Source of the DNA: Pedobacter rhodius
Lineage (GTDB): Bacteria > Bacteroidota > Bacteroidia > Sphingobacteriales > Sphingobacteriaceae
Direction of reading: 5' to 3'
NCBI RefSeq assembly: GCF_027213645.1
Contig: NZ_JAPWGL010000001.1
Location: 186,001 to 250,000 of the forward strand
Length of the DNA stretch: 64,000 nucleotides
Shown here one piece after another: positions 1-8,068 of this stretch (position 1 is its first letter; each line of letters opens with the position of its first letter). The notes under the pieces were generated by a model. It did no database searches and had not been told where the DNA came from. It saw nothing but the letters and a program-made list of their open reading frames with translations. A program made the position numbers and the translations under genes.

Positions 1-1274
1 AACGCGGTCAGGCGGTTTGCGGTTATGATAAAACCCGTACTAAATTGACGGAAACGTTGGAACAGGAAGGTATTCTGATTTCGTACCTGGATGAGGCCGC
101 GGCATTGCCATGTGCTTTTTTGGATAATCACGAAGATACGCTTGTTGTTTATACGCCTGCAATTCCTAAGGATTCCAAAATTTTAAATCACTTTAAAAAT
201 AAAGGCTTTAGTTTAAAAAAACGTTCAGAAGTTTTAGGGATCATCAGCAGAGGCATGTTCTGCATCGCAGTAGCCGGCACCCATGGAAAAACAACAACGT
301 CCTCTATCGTGGCACATATTTTAAAAGATACAGGTTACGATTGTACAGCGTTTTTGGGTGGTATTACCAGTAATTACAACAGCAATGTTTTATTTGGTAA
401 AAATAATGTAATGGTTGTGGAAGCGGACGAATATGACCGGTCGTTTCTGACTTTGCATCCGGATGTCGCGGTAATTACCTCAATGGATGCCGATCACTTA
501 GATATTTACGGCGATAAGCGCCAGCTTGAAGAATCTTTCCAGCTTTTTGCAGGGCAGCTAAAACCTGGTGGTCAGATTTATGCGCACGAAGGTCTTCCCA
601 TTATAAACAGTACGAGCTATGCAGCGAATTCAACAGCGGATGCCAAAGCTGAAAATTTAAGGGTAGAAGGTTCAAAATTTGTTTTTGATTATTCGGACCG
701 CACAACAAGTATCAAGAACCTGAGTTTGATGTTGCCTGGAAAGCATAATGTAGAAAATACTACCGTCGCCATTGCCATCGCTTTACAGCTTGGCATCGAT
801 ACGGAGAAGATTAAGCAGGCAGTTGCAAATTTTAAAGGTGTGAAGCGCAGGTTTGAATACATTGTAAACAACGATAGCCAAATTTACATTGACGACTATG
901 CGCATCATCCGGAAGAATTGAAGGCATGTTTTGATGCCGTAAGGCAGTTATATCCTGATAAGAAATTGACAGTGGTATTTCAGCCGCATTTATTCACCAG
1001 AACGAGGGATTTTGTAGATGAATTTGCAAAAGTTTTAGGCACGGCTGACGAATTGATGCTGCTGGAAATTTATCCTGCAAGGGAATTGCCCATTGAAGGG
1101 ATTAATTCGCAGTATTTACTCGATAAAATAACATTGGCAGATAAGAAAGTATGCGGAAAAGAATTTGTTATTCAGCATGTTAAGCAAGTAAAACCTGAAT
1201 TAATTTTAACGGTGGGGGCAGGCGATATTGATACATTAATTGAACCTTTAAAAAACACATTGAACAATGCTTAA
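1..1274 (+). CDS. murC: UDP-N-acetylmuramate--L-alanine ligase (5' end missing)
   Basis: Adds L-alanine to UDP-MurNAc in the cytoplasm, the first peptide step of peptidoglycan precursor synthesis. The frame is open to the left edge, reading RGQAVCGYDKT before the first possible TTG at 45, so the true start lies outside the window. The ATP-binding loop GTHGKTTT is at about 277-300. The Mur central domain follows, with EADEYDRSF and DADHLDIYG, then the C-terminal domain with YAHHPEE and FQPHLFTRT. HLDIYG and the YAHHP motif fit MurC better than MurD, MurE or MurF. The stop overlaps the ftsQ start by 8 bases, so the two are translationally coupled. Identity is firm; only the N-terminus is unknown. 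Confidence 0.95.
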   Translation, partial: RGQAVCGYDKTRTKLTETLEQEGILISYLDEAAALPCAFLDNHEDTLVVYTPAIPKDSKILNHFKNKGFSLKKRSEVLGIISRGMFCIAVAGTHGKTTTSSIVAHILKDTGYDCTAFLGGITSNYNSNVLFGKNNVMVVEADEYDRSFLTLHPDVAVITSMDADHLDIYGDKRQLEESFQLFAGQLKPGGQIYAHEGLPIINSTSYAANSTADAKAENLRVEGSKFVFDYSDRTTSIKNLSLMLPGKHNVENTTVAIAIALQLGIDTEKIKQAVANFKGVKRRFEYIVNNDSQIYIDDYAHHPEELKACFDAVRQLYPDKKLTVVFQPHLFTRTRDFVDEFAKVLGTADELMLLEIYPARELPIEGINSQYLLDKITLADKKVCGKEFVIQHVKQVKPELILTVGAGDIDTLIEPLKNTLNNA

Positions 1275-2493
1275 GCGAATAAACTGGAGCGCAATTTTTA
1301 CCGGCTTTGCATGGCTGATTAGTCTTGCAGGTGTGGTGGTGCTTTTAAGTTTCATCAGCGTAAAAAAGCAAGGCGTTAAATGTACGGAGGTAAAAATATT
1401 AATTCCCGGTGCCGATAATTTTATCGAAAGAGAAGAAGTTGATCAGATTTTGCGGGAAGACCAGGGTGTTTTGGTGGGCAGAAAGCTTGAGCAGATTAAC
1501 ATTCATCAAATCGAACAGAAACTAAGGGCTAACCCATATATCGGCTTTGCCAAGGTTTACGCGGATATGGACGGTGTGCTGCGAATTGAAATTAAACAAC
1601 GCCAGCCAATTTTAAGAATACTGAATTTGATAGGGCAGGACTTTTATATAGATAATGATGGATTAAAAATGCCGATTTCTCCAAACTTTACGGCCGATGT
1701 ACTTGTTGCTACAGGCAATATTCAGGAGGTTTTTGGAAGCCGCATCGATACCTTGCGGACACAACTGGCTCGTGATTTATATAAAACCGCACAGTACATC
1801 AAAAGAGATACTTTGTGGGATAATCAAATTGAACAAATTGCTGTTAACGAAAGAAATGATATGGTATTGGTACCAAGGGTAGGCGATGAAACAATTATAT
1901 TGGGTAGCGCAGATTCTCTGGATGTGAAAATGAAAAATCTTAAGGTTTTTTATAAACATGCTTTACCACAGGTCATCGCAAGAAAATACAGAACGATAAA
2001 CATAAAGTACACCAATCAAATTGTTTGTGAAAAAAGAGATTCTTCATTAATTGCAAAAAAAGACAGGATACTTTCCGGTGCCGACAGTATTAACATAACC
2101 AGAAAGGTTTCTGATTCCTTAATCCGTAGTTCAATTGCAGGTGCAATGAAAAGCGATGGTTTACAAGACGACCGGAATGCGGAACAAAGGGAGGAAAAGC
2201 CGGTTACAGTAGCGAAACCCAAGCCAGCAACGGTGCCGGAGGTTAAGCCTAAAACAGTGGCGGCAAAATCTGAAGTAAAAAAGGAAAAACCTAAAACCGA
2301 AAGCCCGAAGCCAGCAGTAAAGCAGGAGCAGCCAAAGGCAAATGAAACGAAGCCGGCGCCAAAAAAGGAAAAGCCTAAAACTGCCGAACAAAAACCAGAA
2401 GTGAAAAAAACACAAACTTTTGCCGAGAAAATGGCAAAACAACAAGCTGAAGCCAGGCAGAAGTCGGCAACAACAGAAAAGAAAAATAAATAA
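1267..2493 (+). CDS. ftsQ: Cell division protein FtsQ with long Lys/Pro/Glu-rich tail
   Basis: Bitopic divisome protein linking early and late division proteins. A single membrane segment lies at about residues 9-30, followed by a POTRA-like domain (about 38-110, starting near CTEVKILIPGADNF with the PYIGFAKVYADMDGVLRIEI pattern) and a beta domain to about residue 290. Position between murC and ftsA supports the call, since sequence conservation of FtsQ is low. Odd: residues about 300-408 form a low-complexity tail of KPK, EVK and KEKPKT units. Many FtsQ proteins of this phylum are roughly 100 residues shorter. In the usual topology this basic tail would be periplasmic. The tail also creates long spurious antisense frames. 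Confidence 0.88.
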   Translation: MLKRINWSAIFTGFAWLISLAGVVVLLSFISVKKQGVKCTEVKILIPGADNFIEREEVDQILREDQGVLVGRKLEQINIHQIEQKLRANPYIGFAKVYADMDGVLRIEIKQRQPILRILNLIGQDFYIDNDGLKMPISPNFTADVLVATGNIQEVFGSRIDTLRTQLARDLYKTAQYIKRDTLWDNQIEQIAVNERNDMVLVPRVGDETIILGSADSLDVKMKNLKVFYKHALPQVIARKYRTINIKYTNQIVCEKRDSSLIAKKDRILSGADSINITRKVSDSLIRSSIAGAMKSDGLQDDRNAEQREEKPVTVAKPKPATVPEVKPKTVAAKSEVKKEKPKTESPKPAVKQEQPKANETKPAPKKEKPKTAEQKPEVKKTQTFAEKMAKQQAEARQKSATTEKKNK

Positions 2494-2536
2494 GTCCCTG
2501 AAAAATAAAATATATAACTCAACAAAATTAACGAAT

Positions 2537-3895
2537 ATGGACAAGGCAAAATTTACTAGTCAGTCTCCAATTGTAGTTGGCCTGGATATCGGTACTACAA
2601 AAATATGTGTTATCGTAGGCCGCAGAACACAGCATGGCAAAATAGAGGTCTTAGGCATTGGCAAAGCCGAATCTGCAGGGGTAACCCGTGGTGTGGTTTC
2701 TAACATTCAGAAAACCGTACAAGGTATTGCGCAGGCCGTGGAAATTGCCAGCGGACAATCCAATGTAGAAATACAGGTGGTAAATGTGGGTATCGCTGGT
2801 CAGCACATTAAGAGCTTACAGCACCGTGGTATTTTAACCAGAAGGGAGTTAAATAACGAAATTGGTAAAAAAGACATCGATAAATTAATCGATGATATGT
2901 TTAAACTGGTTATGCCTCCGGGTGAAGAGATAATTCATGTTTTGCCACAGGAATTTACCATCGATAACGAACCGGGTATTAAAGACCCGATTGGTATGGC
3001 GGGCGTTCGTTTAGAAGCGAATTTCCACATCATTTCCGGTCAGGTAACCGCCGTTAAAAATATCATCAAATGTGTAAACAATGCAGGCCTTCAGACTCAG
3101 GATTTGATTCTTGAGCCCCTGGCTTCTTCTGAATCGGTGTTGAGCGATGAAGAAAAAGAGGCTGGCATCGCCTTGGTTGATATAGGTGGCGGAACAACCG
3201 ATATTGCCATTTTTCACGAAGGGATTATTCGTCATACAGCCGTTATTCCATTTGGTGGTAATAGTGTTACGGAAGACATCAGAGAAGGTTGCTCAGTAAT
3301 GCGTAATCAGGCGGAGTTATTAAAAACACGTTTCGGTTCTGCTTTGGCCGAAGAGAATAAAGAAAATGAGATTATCTGTGTACCGGGATTACGCGGAAGA
3401 GAACCGAAAGAAATTTCTGTTAAAAACCTGGCTTACGTTATTCAGGCCCGTATGGAAGAAATTATCGAGCATGTTTACTATGAAATTAAAGCATCAGGTT
3501 ACGAGAAAAAACTCATTGGTGGTATTGTAATTACAGGTGGTGGTGCTTTGCTTAAACATTTAAGCCAGGCGGTAGAATACGTGACCGGTTTAGATTGCCG
3601 CATCGGTTATCCGAATGAGCATTTATCTAAATATGAGGATATGCCGAAAACGATTTACGATGATTTAAAAAGCCCGATGTATGCAACCAGTGTTGGCTTA
3701 TTAATCAAAGGAATTCAAAAAGCAGAAGAACTGATTGAAGAGATGAAGCAACCGGGTGTTTTTGTTGAGAAACCTAAAACAGCTAAAGAAAAAGAAAAAC
3801 GCGGACCAGGCTTATTCGATAAATTACTTGCAAAAACCAGAACTTTCATTCAGGATGATATGGATGTAAGCGATGAAGATTACCTTAAAGGATAG
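2537..3895 (+). CDS. ftsA: Cell division protein FtsA
   Basis: Actin-like ATPase that anchors FtsZ to the membrane. The ATG at 2537 gives 452 residues beginning MDKAKFTSQSPIVVGLDIGT. A longer frame from 2420 reads through the ftsQ tail and is rejected as the start. Visible features are the phosphate-1 motif GLDIGTTKIC, the 1C-like insert region around VNVGIAGQHI, the phosphate-2 motif ALVDIGGGTTDIAIF and the adenosine motif GGIVITGGGALLKHL. The C-terminal stretch GPGLFDKLLAKTRTFI looks like an amphipathic membrane-targeting helix, but it is followed by an acidic end. It sits 43 bases after ftsQ in the same operon. Confidence 0.96.
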   Translation: MDKAKFTSQSPIVVGLDIGTTKICVIVGRRTQHGKIEVLGIGKAESAGVTRGVVSNIQKTVQGIAQAVEIASGQSNVEIQVVNVGIAGQHIKSLQHRGILTRRELNNEIGKKDIDKLIDDMFKLVMPPGEEIIHVLPQEFTIDNEPGIKDPIGMAGVRLEANFHIISGQVTAVKNIIKCVNNAGLQTQDLILEPLASSESVLSDEEKEAGIALVDIGGGTTDIAIFHEGIIRHTAVIPFGGNSVTEDIREGCSVMRNQAELLKTRFGSALAEENKENEIICVPGLRGREPKEISVKNLAYVIQARMEEIIEHVYYEIKASGYEKKLIGGIVITGGGALLKHLSQAVEYVTGLDCRIGYPNEHLSKYEDMPKTIYDDLKSPMYATSVGLLIKGIQKAEELIEEMKQPGVFVEKPKTAKEKEKRGPGLFDKLLAKTRTFIQDDMDVSDEDYLKG

Positions 3896-3960
3896 TTTTT
3901 TTTCAACAAAACATGAGTTTTCCACATTATGAACACTTGTGGAAAACCTATGTTGAAAAA
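3896..3960 (+). promoter_or_regulatory. Nested inverted repeats between ftsA and ftsZ
   Basis: Two perfect 10-base inverted repeats are nested. The outer arms are TTTTTCAACA (3899-3908) and TGTTGAAAAA (3951-3960). The inner arms are GTTTTCCACA (3917-3926) and TGTGGAAAAC (3938-3947). The inner arms contain TTTTCCACA, one base away from the classical DnaA box TTATCCACA, in opposed orientation. It begins directly after the ftsA stop and ends 65 bases before the ftsZ ATG. It could be an mRNA stem, a protein site or a weak terminator; the sequence alone does not decide. Confidence 0.6.
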
Positions 3961-4025
3961 GTGTTAATATTACGTTTGGTAATGAACAGAATTTAAGAAT
4001 TTTTAAACAACTGATTCATAAGATT

Positions 4026-5651
4026 ATGCAGTTCGAAATGTTAAAAGATAAGTCGTCAATCATCAAGGTAATTGGTGTTGGGGGCGGTGGCGGCAACGCA
4101 GTTAACCATATGTACCTGTCGGGTATCACTGGTGTGGATTTTATTATTTGTAATACAGATGCCCAGGCTTTGGAATCTAGTCCTATACCTAACAAGGTTC
4201 AGTTAGGCGCTAGTTTAACCGAAGGGATGGGTGCCGGTTCTATTCCTGAAGTTGGAAAAAACTCTGCGATTGAAAATATAGATGATATCAAAGCCATGCT
4301 GGGTAGCACCACCAAAATGTTGTTTATTACGGCAGGAATGGGTGGCGGCACAGGTACGGGCGCAAGTCCGATAATTGCAAAAGCTGCTAAGGAACTTGAT
4401 ATTTTAACTGTAGCAATTATAACCACACCATTTTCTTTTGAAGGCAAGCGACGCAGGTTGCAGGCCGATGAAGGTATGGAAGAGTTAAAAAAATATGTAG
4501 ATTCTTACCTGGTTATTTCAAACGATCGGTTGCGTGAGATCTTCGGTAATTTAACCCTAGGCTCTGCATTTGGCCAGGCAGATGATATTTTAACAACTGC
4601 AGCAAAAGGTATTGCTGAAATCATTACCGTTCCGGGATACATCAACGTAGATTTTAAAGATGTTCGTACGGTAATGAAAGATAGTGGTGTTGCCATTATG
4701 GGTAGTTTTGCTGCTGATGGTGATGAACGTGCTTTACAAGCTGTTGAAGGTGCTTTAGCTTCGCCTTTATTAAAGGATAATGAAATTGAAGGCGCCCGTT
4801 ACATCTTATTGAACATCAGTTCAGGTTTGCGCGAAGTAACCATGGATGAGGTTTCAATTATTACAGATTACATTCAGGAGAAAGCCGGTTTATCTGCCGA
4901 TTTAATATGGGGTAACTGTACAGATGAAACATTGAATGATAAACTATCAGTTACTATTATCGCTACCGGTTTCCAAACCTCGGAAGAACGCGTAAACGAA
5001 GAAAAAAATAAAAAGAAGATATCTTTACTAACACCTGAAGAGGCACCACTGGTTCGACCTGTTGAGCCGGTAAATTCTTTTATTCAACCCAAAGCAGCGC
5101 CATCTTACGAGCCCGTTTTAAAAGCGAAGGAAGAAGCACCGCAGGCAGATTTATTCGGTGGCATGTTTAGCAAAGCTGAAACACCTAAATACCAGGAACC
5201 TGAAAATGATGTTGTTCGTCATACCTTAATTGAAGAAGAACCTCAGGTTGAAGCACAGGCAGAAACAGGTTTTGAATTTGAGATTAAACTGGCCGAAACA
5301 GAATTTGTTTTCGAAACACCTGTAGCAGAAATTCCTTCAATTCCGGAACCAGAGCCCGAAATGCCGGTTGTTGGTTTAGATGATAACCAGAACGACGAAT
5401 CTGTTGAAGAGCAATTAAAAAAATCGAGAGAACGCATTATGCGTTTAAAAGATTTAAGTATGAAGCTGCGCACAACAAATGGCTTACAGGAATTGGAAAA
5501 TGAGCCTGCTTATAAACGTAAGCAAATGCAATTACAACAGGTGCAGCATTCTTCTGAATCGCAGGTTAGCCGTTTTACATTAAGCAATGATCAGGATGGT
5601 GGCACTGAAATCAGACCAAATAACTCGTTTCTACACGACAATGTTGACTAG
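4026..5651 (+). CDS. ftsZ: Cell division protein FtsZ
   Basis: Tubulin-like GTPase that polymerises into the Z ring. The GTP-binding signature GGGTGTG lies at residues 106-112. The glycine-rich start VIGVGGGGGNAVNHM and the synergy (T7) loop NVDFKDV at 207-213 are intact. The conserved GTPase core ends near residue 320. A long acidic linker of about 180 residues follows, then a C-terminal part ending NNSFLHDNVD. The 541-residue length is long for FtsZ generally but fits the long linkers found in this phylum. It is separated from ftsA by 130 bases that hold a nested dyad and followed by a good terminator, so it closes the cluster. Confidence 0.97.
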   Translation: MQFEMLKDKSSIIKVIGVGGGGGNAVNHMYLSGITGVDFIICNTDAQALESSPIPNKVQLGASLTEGMGAGSIPEVGKNSAIENIDDIKAMLGSTTKMLFITAGMGGGTGTGASPIIAKAAKELDILTVAIITTPFSFEGKRRRLQADEGMEELKKYVDSYLVISNDRLREIFGNLTLGSAFGQADDILTTAAKGIAEIITVPGYINVDFKDVRTVMKDSGVAIMGSFAADGDERALQAVEGALASPLLKDNEIEGARYILLNISSGLREVTMDEVSIITDYIQEKAGLSADLIWGNCTDETLNDKLSVTIIATGFQTSEERVNEEKNKKKISLLTPEEAPLVRPVEPVNSFIQPKAAPSYEPVLKAKEEAPQADLFGGMFSKAETPKYQEPENDVVRHTLIEEEPQVEAQAETGFEFEIKLAETEFVFETPVAEIPSIPEPEPEMPVVGLDDNQNDESVEEQLKKSRERIMRLKDLSMKLRTTNGLQELENEPAYKRKQMQLQQVQHSSESQVSRFTLSNDQDGGTEIRPNNSFLHDNVD

Positions 5652-5671
5652 TATAAACCAAATATAATTTT

Positions 5672-5698
5672 AAAGCCTCGATATATCGGGGCTTTTTT
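5672..5698 (+). terminator. Rho-independent terminator after ftsZ
   Basis: Stem AAGCCTCGAT / ATCGGGGCTT with one G-U pair and a two-base central gap, followed by six T. It lies 20 bases after the ftsZ stop. Confidence 0.8.
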
Positions 5699-5753
5699 GG
5701 CATAAAATTAGACTGTTAAATTACGTTAATTTACAAGCAACGGATTAAGCTTG

Positions 5754-5784
5754 TTGATTTTAAGCCGAATAAAACGTAAATTCG
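5754..5784 (+). promoter_or_regulatory. Possible promoter of the alpha-oxoamine synthase gene
   Basis: TTG at 5754-5756 and TAAATTCG at 5777-5784, 20 bases apart, resemble the Bacteroidota -33 TTG and -7 TAnnTTTG boxes with one mismatch in the latter. The start codon follows 33 bases later. Confidence 0.35.
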
Positions 5785-5816
5785 CAACAATTTTAGTACA
5801 ATAAAAACATAACACA

Positions 5817-7058
5817 TTGGATATATTTGATAAAATAGCAAAGCACATGGGACCACTGGGCCAACACCAGAAATGGTCTCATGGGTATTTCTCATTTCCA
5901 AAATTAGAGGGAGAAATTGCACCACACATGCAATTCAAAGGAAAAGAGCATTTGGTTTGGAGTTTAAACAACTATCTAGGCTTAGCCAATCATCCGGAAG
6001 TTAGAAAGGCTGATGCTGATGCGGCTGCAGAATTTGGTATGGCTTACCCAATGGGTGCGAGGATGATGAGCGGTAACTCAAAATACCACGAACAACTGGA
6101 GCAGGAATTAGCTGAATTTGTAGGCAAGCCTGATGCTTTCCTTTTAAATTATGGTTACCAGGGTATGGTTTCCATTATTGATACTTTGGTTGACAGAAAT
6201 GATGTTATTGTTTATGATGCAGAATCTCATGCCTGCATTATTGACGGTCTTCGCCTGCATATGGGTAAAAGATTCGTTTACCAGCACAATGATATTGATA
6301 GCGCCAGAAAACAGTTAGAGCGTGCAACTAAACTGACTAATGAGTCTGGTGGTGGTATTCTTCTAATTACCGAAGGTGTTTTTGGAATGAGTGGAGCGCA
6401 AGGTAAATTAAAAGAAATCGTTGATCTAAAGAAAGATTTCAATTTCCGTATTTTGGTTGATGATGCGCATGGTTTTGGTACAATGGGCGATACCGGTGCA
6501 GGCACACATGAAGCGCAGGATTGCATCGAAGGAATTGATGTGTACTTCGGAACATTTGCAAAATCAATGGCAGGTATTGGCGCTTTCGTAGCGTCTACTG
6601 AGGAGATCACAAATTTCTTAAGGTACAACATGCGTTCTCAAACCTTTGCAAAAGCATTACCGATGCCGATGGTTAAAGGCTTATTGAAACGTTTGGAATT
6701 GCTGAAAAGTAAACCTGAACTAAAAGATAAACTATGGGAAATCGCAATGACCTTACAAAAAGGTTTACGGGAGCGCGGTTTTGATTTAGGTGTAACGAAT
6801 TCAGTAGTAACGCCAGTGTTTCTAAAAGGTGAATTATCTGATGCAACTGCAATTACATTTGATTTACGCGAGAACTACAGTATTTTCTGTTCCATTGTCG
6901 TGTATCCTGTAATCCCGAAAGGTATGATTGAGCTACGTTTAATTCCAACTGCAGTACATACATTGGAAGATGTTCAACGTACATTAGATGCCTTCAGTGA
7001 GGTAGCCGAGAAGCTGGAAAACGGTTATTACAAAGAAAATCAATTCGCAACAGCTTAA
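5817..7058 (+). CDS. Alpha-oxoamine synthase family PLP enzyme (KBL/AONS/SPT-like)
   Basis: PLP-dependent acyl-CoA:amino acid C-acyltransferase fold, the family of 2-amino-3-ketobutyrate ligase, AONS and serine palmitoyltransferase. The Schiff-base lysine is K249 in GTFAKSMAG, the cofactor aspartate lies in LVDDAHGFG (about 213-221), and the stacking histidine is H138 in DAESHACIIDG. The start is TTG at 5817, giving MDIFDKI. An in-frame ATG at 5847 would cut conserved residues. The PMGARMMSGNSKYHEQLE segment is typical of a Bacteroidota subgroup often annotated as SPT or glycine C-acetyltransferase. The amino acid and acyl donor cannot be read from sequence; a sphingolipid or sulfonolipid step is an inference. 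It is a single gene with its own terminator. Confidence 0.85.
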   Translation: MDIFDKIAKHMGPLGQHQKWSHGYFSFPKLEGEIAPHMQFKGKEHLVWSLNNYLGLANHPEVRKADADAAAEFGMAYPMGARMMSGNSKYHEQLEQELAEFVGKPDAFLLNYGYQGMVSIIDTLVDRNDVIVYDAESHACIIDGLRLHMGKRFVYQHNDIDSARKQLERATKLTNESGGGILLITEGVFGMSGAQGKLKEIVDLKKDFNFRILVDDAHGFGTMGDTGAGTHEAQDCIEGIDVYFGTFAKSMAGIGAFVASTEEITNFLRYNMRSQTFAKALPMPMVKGLLKRLELLKSKPELKDKLWEIAMTLQKGLRERGFDLGVTNSVVTPVFLKGELSDATAITFDLRENYSIFCSIVVYPVIPKGMIELRLIPTAVHTLEDVQRTLDAFSEVAEKLENGYYKENQFATA

Positions 7059-7079
7059 GTTTAAAATAATTATTTAAAG

Positions 7080-7109
7080 GCCCTTTAATTAGATTTAAAG
7101 GGCTTTTTT
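7080..7109 (+). terminator. Terminator after the PLP synthase gene
   Basis: Perfect 9-bp stem GCCCTTTAA (7080-7088) / TTAAAGGGC (7095-7103) followed by six T. Confidence 0.85.
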
Positions 7110-7319
7110 GTTTTGCTTTTGTTTGTATTTAATTGATATACAGTGATTTAATTATATTTAGCGCATGTTGAATGTTTATAAATGGTGTAAATGTGGAAAA
7201 AAAGCATATTTAAAGGTGTTTTTTGTACCATTAAAAGTTTTTTTATTTACTTAAACGCTTTAAATTAGAGTTACATTAAAAAAAAACTAAAAACCTAAAA
7301 TTTACAGGAGCAATTAAAA

Positions 7320-7496
7320 ATGAAAAAATTCGAAGAAGTAAAAAGTTTAGTTGCAGCTTTGGAAGCTGACGCAGACAAGTTTTATAACAAAGGAAACAGC
7401 GCAGCGGGTACACGTGTACGTAAAGGCATGCAGGATTTGAAAAATTTAGCACAAGCGATTCGTTTGGAAGTGCAAGACACTAAAAACAAAGCTTAA
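7320..7496 (+). CDS. Histone H1-like (Hc1-like) small basic protein
   Basis: A 58-residue protein starting MKKFEEVKSLVAALEADADK and ending LEVQDTKNKA. It contains KFYNKGNSAAGTRVRKGMQDLK, the signature of the small Hc1/histone H1-like proteins common in Bacteroidota, which are thought to bind DNA or act as nucleoid proteins. An AGGAG-like site lies about 10 bases before the ATG. A strong terminator follows, so this is a monocistronic gene. It is shorter than 60 codons and easily missed by ORF callers. Function is by family only; the basic helix-forming sequence is what can be seen directly. Confidence 0.85.
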   Translation: MKKFEEVKSLVAALEADADKFYNKGNSAAGTRVRKGMQDLKNLAQAIRLEVQDTKNKA

Positions 7497-7517
7497 GCAA
7501 TAAAAATATGATTAAAA

Positions 7518-7548
7518 ATGCCTTCATAAATTGAAGGCATTTTTTTTA
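7518..7548 (+). terminator. Terminator after the histone-like gene, probably bidirectional
   Basis: Perfect stem ATGCCTTCA (7518-7526) / TGAAGGCAT (7532-7540) followed by eight T. The converging lipoprotein gene ends inside the T tract at 7546. Confidence 0.85.
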
Positions 7549-7836
7549 TCTGATGAATTTATAATCATCACCTCGGTCAGACTTAATAAACTTGGCCAAT
7601 CTACCCTGGTAAAAATAGAAAAATGAATAGGGCTCTGGTCTGGGTATCATTGTGTTCGTGAAGGTTCTGTAGATATTGGTTCCATCGCCTTCGGAAGATA
7701 TCAATTCAGCCTTTCGATTGGCTTCTTTAAAACTTGTTTCAGACATTCCGATTGTGAATTTAGGTTCGTAATAGGAAACCGGTTTGCAGCCGATGGCTGC
7801 AACTGCTATCAAGCAGATAAATACTAGTTTTTTCAT
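7546..7836 (-). CDS. Small lipoprotein, BamE/SmpA-like pattern
   Basis: 96 residues with a lipoprotein signal peptide, MKKLVFICLIAVAAIGC, where C17 would be lipidated. The mature part reads FTIGMSETSFKEANRKAEL and then ends in an aromatic strand FFYFYQGRLAKF. This IGM-x-E...F-F-x-G-x-L pattern recalls the small BamE/OmlA fold, in which a two-helix, three-stranded domain is held by a lipid anchor. The match is by eye and weak, so the safe call is a periplasm-facing lipoprotein of unknown function. It stands alone, converging on the histone-like gene. Confidence 0.7.
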   Translation of the reverse strand: MKKLVFICLIAVAAIGCKPVSYYEPKFTIGMSETSFKEANRKAELISSEGDGTNIYRTFTNTMIPRPEPYSFFYFYQGRLAKFIKSDRGDDYKFIR

Positions 7837-7981
7837 GTGTGTGTTTAATTTGTGTGTATCAAATGCTAATCAAAAATAATGCCCGCCTCATTCCTGTTTG
7901 GTTTAGAAAACCCTTTTCGATAGAATACCTGTTTTCATGTTTTTCAAATAATTGATTACCAGTTAAAAACGAGACAGGTAA

Positions 7982-8044
7982 TTTTTTATTTACATAAAAA
8001 AACAGAAAGTGCCCTTAGTTTATTAAGCTAAGGGCACTTTCTGT
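7982..8044 (-). terminator. Terminator after dapA with perfect 17-bp stem
   Basis: Arms 8002-8018 and 8028-8044 are perfect reverse complements over 17 bases with a 9-base loop. Reading on the minus strand the stem is followed by six T, so it terminates dapA 24 bases after its stop. Confidence 0.85.
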
Positions 8045-8068
8045 GTTGTGTTATTTGTAAAAAAAAGT

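Noticed and set aside
2016..2549. Long antisense frames opposite ftsQ
   Set aside because: They arise from the Lys/Pro/Glu-rich tail; their Phe/Ser/Cys-rich products look non-natural and lack starts with ribosome sites.
3917..3947. Replication origin suggested by DnaA-like boxes
   Set aside because: Only two one-mismatch boxes, no AT-rich unwinding region and no dnaA or dnaN nearby.
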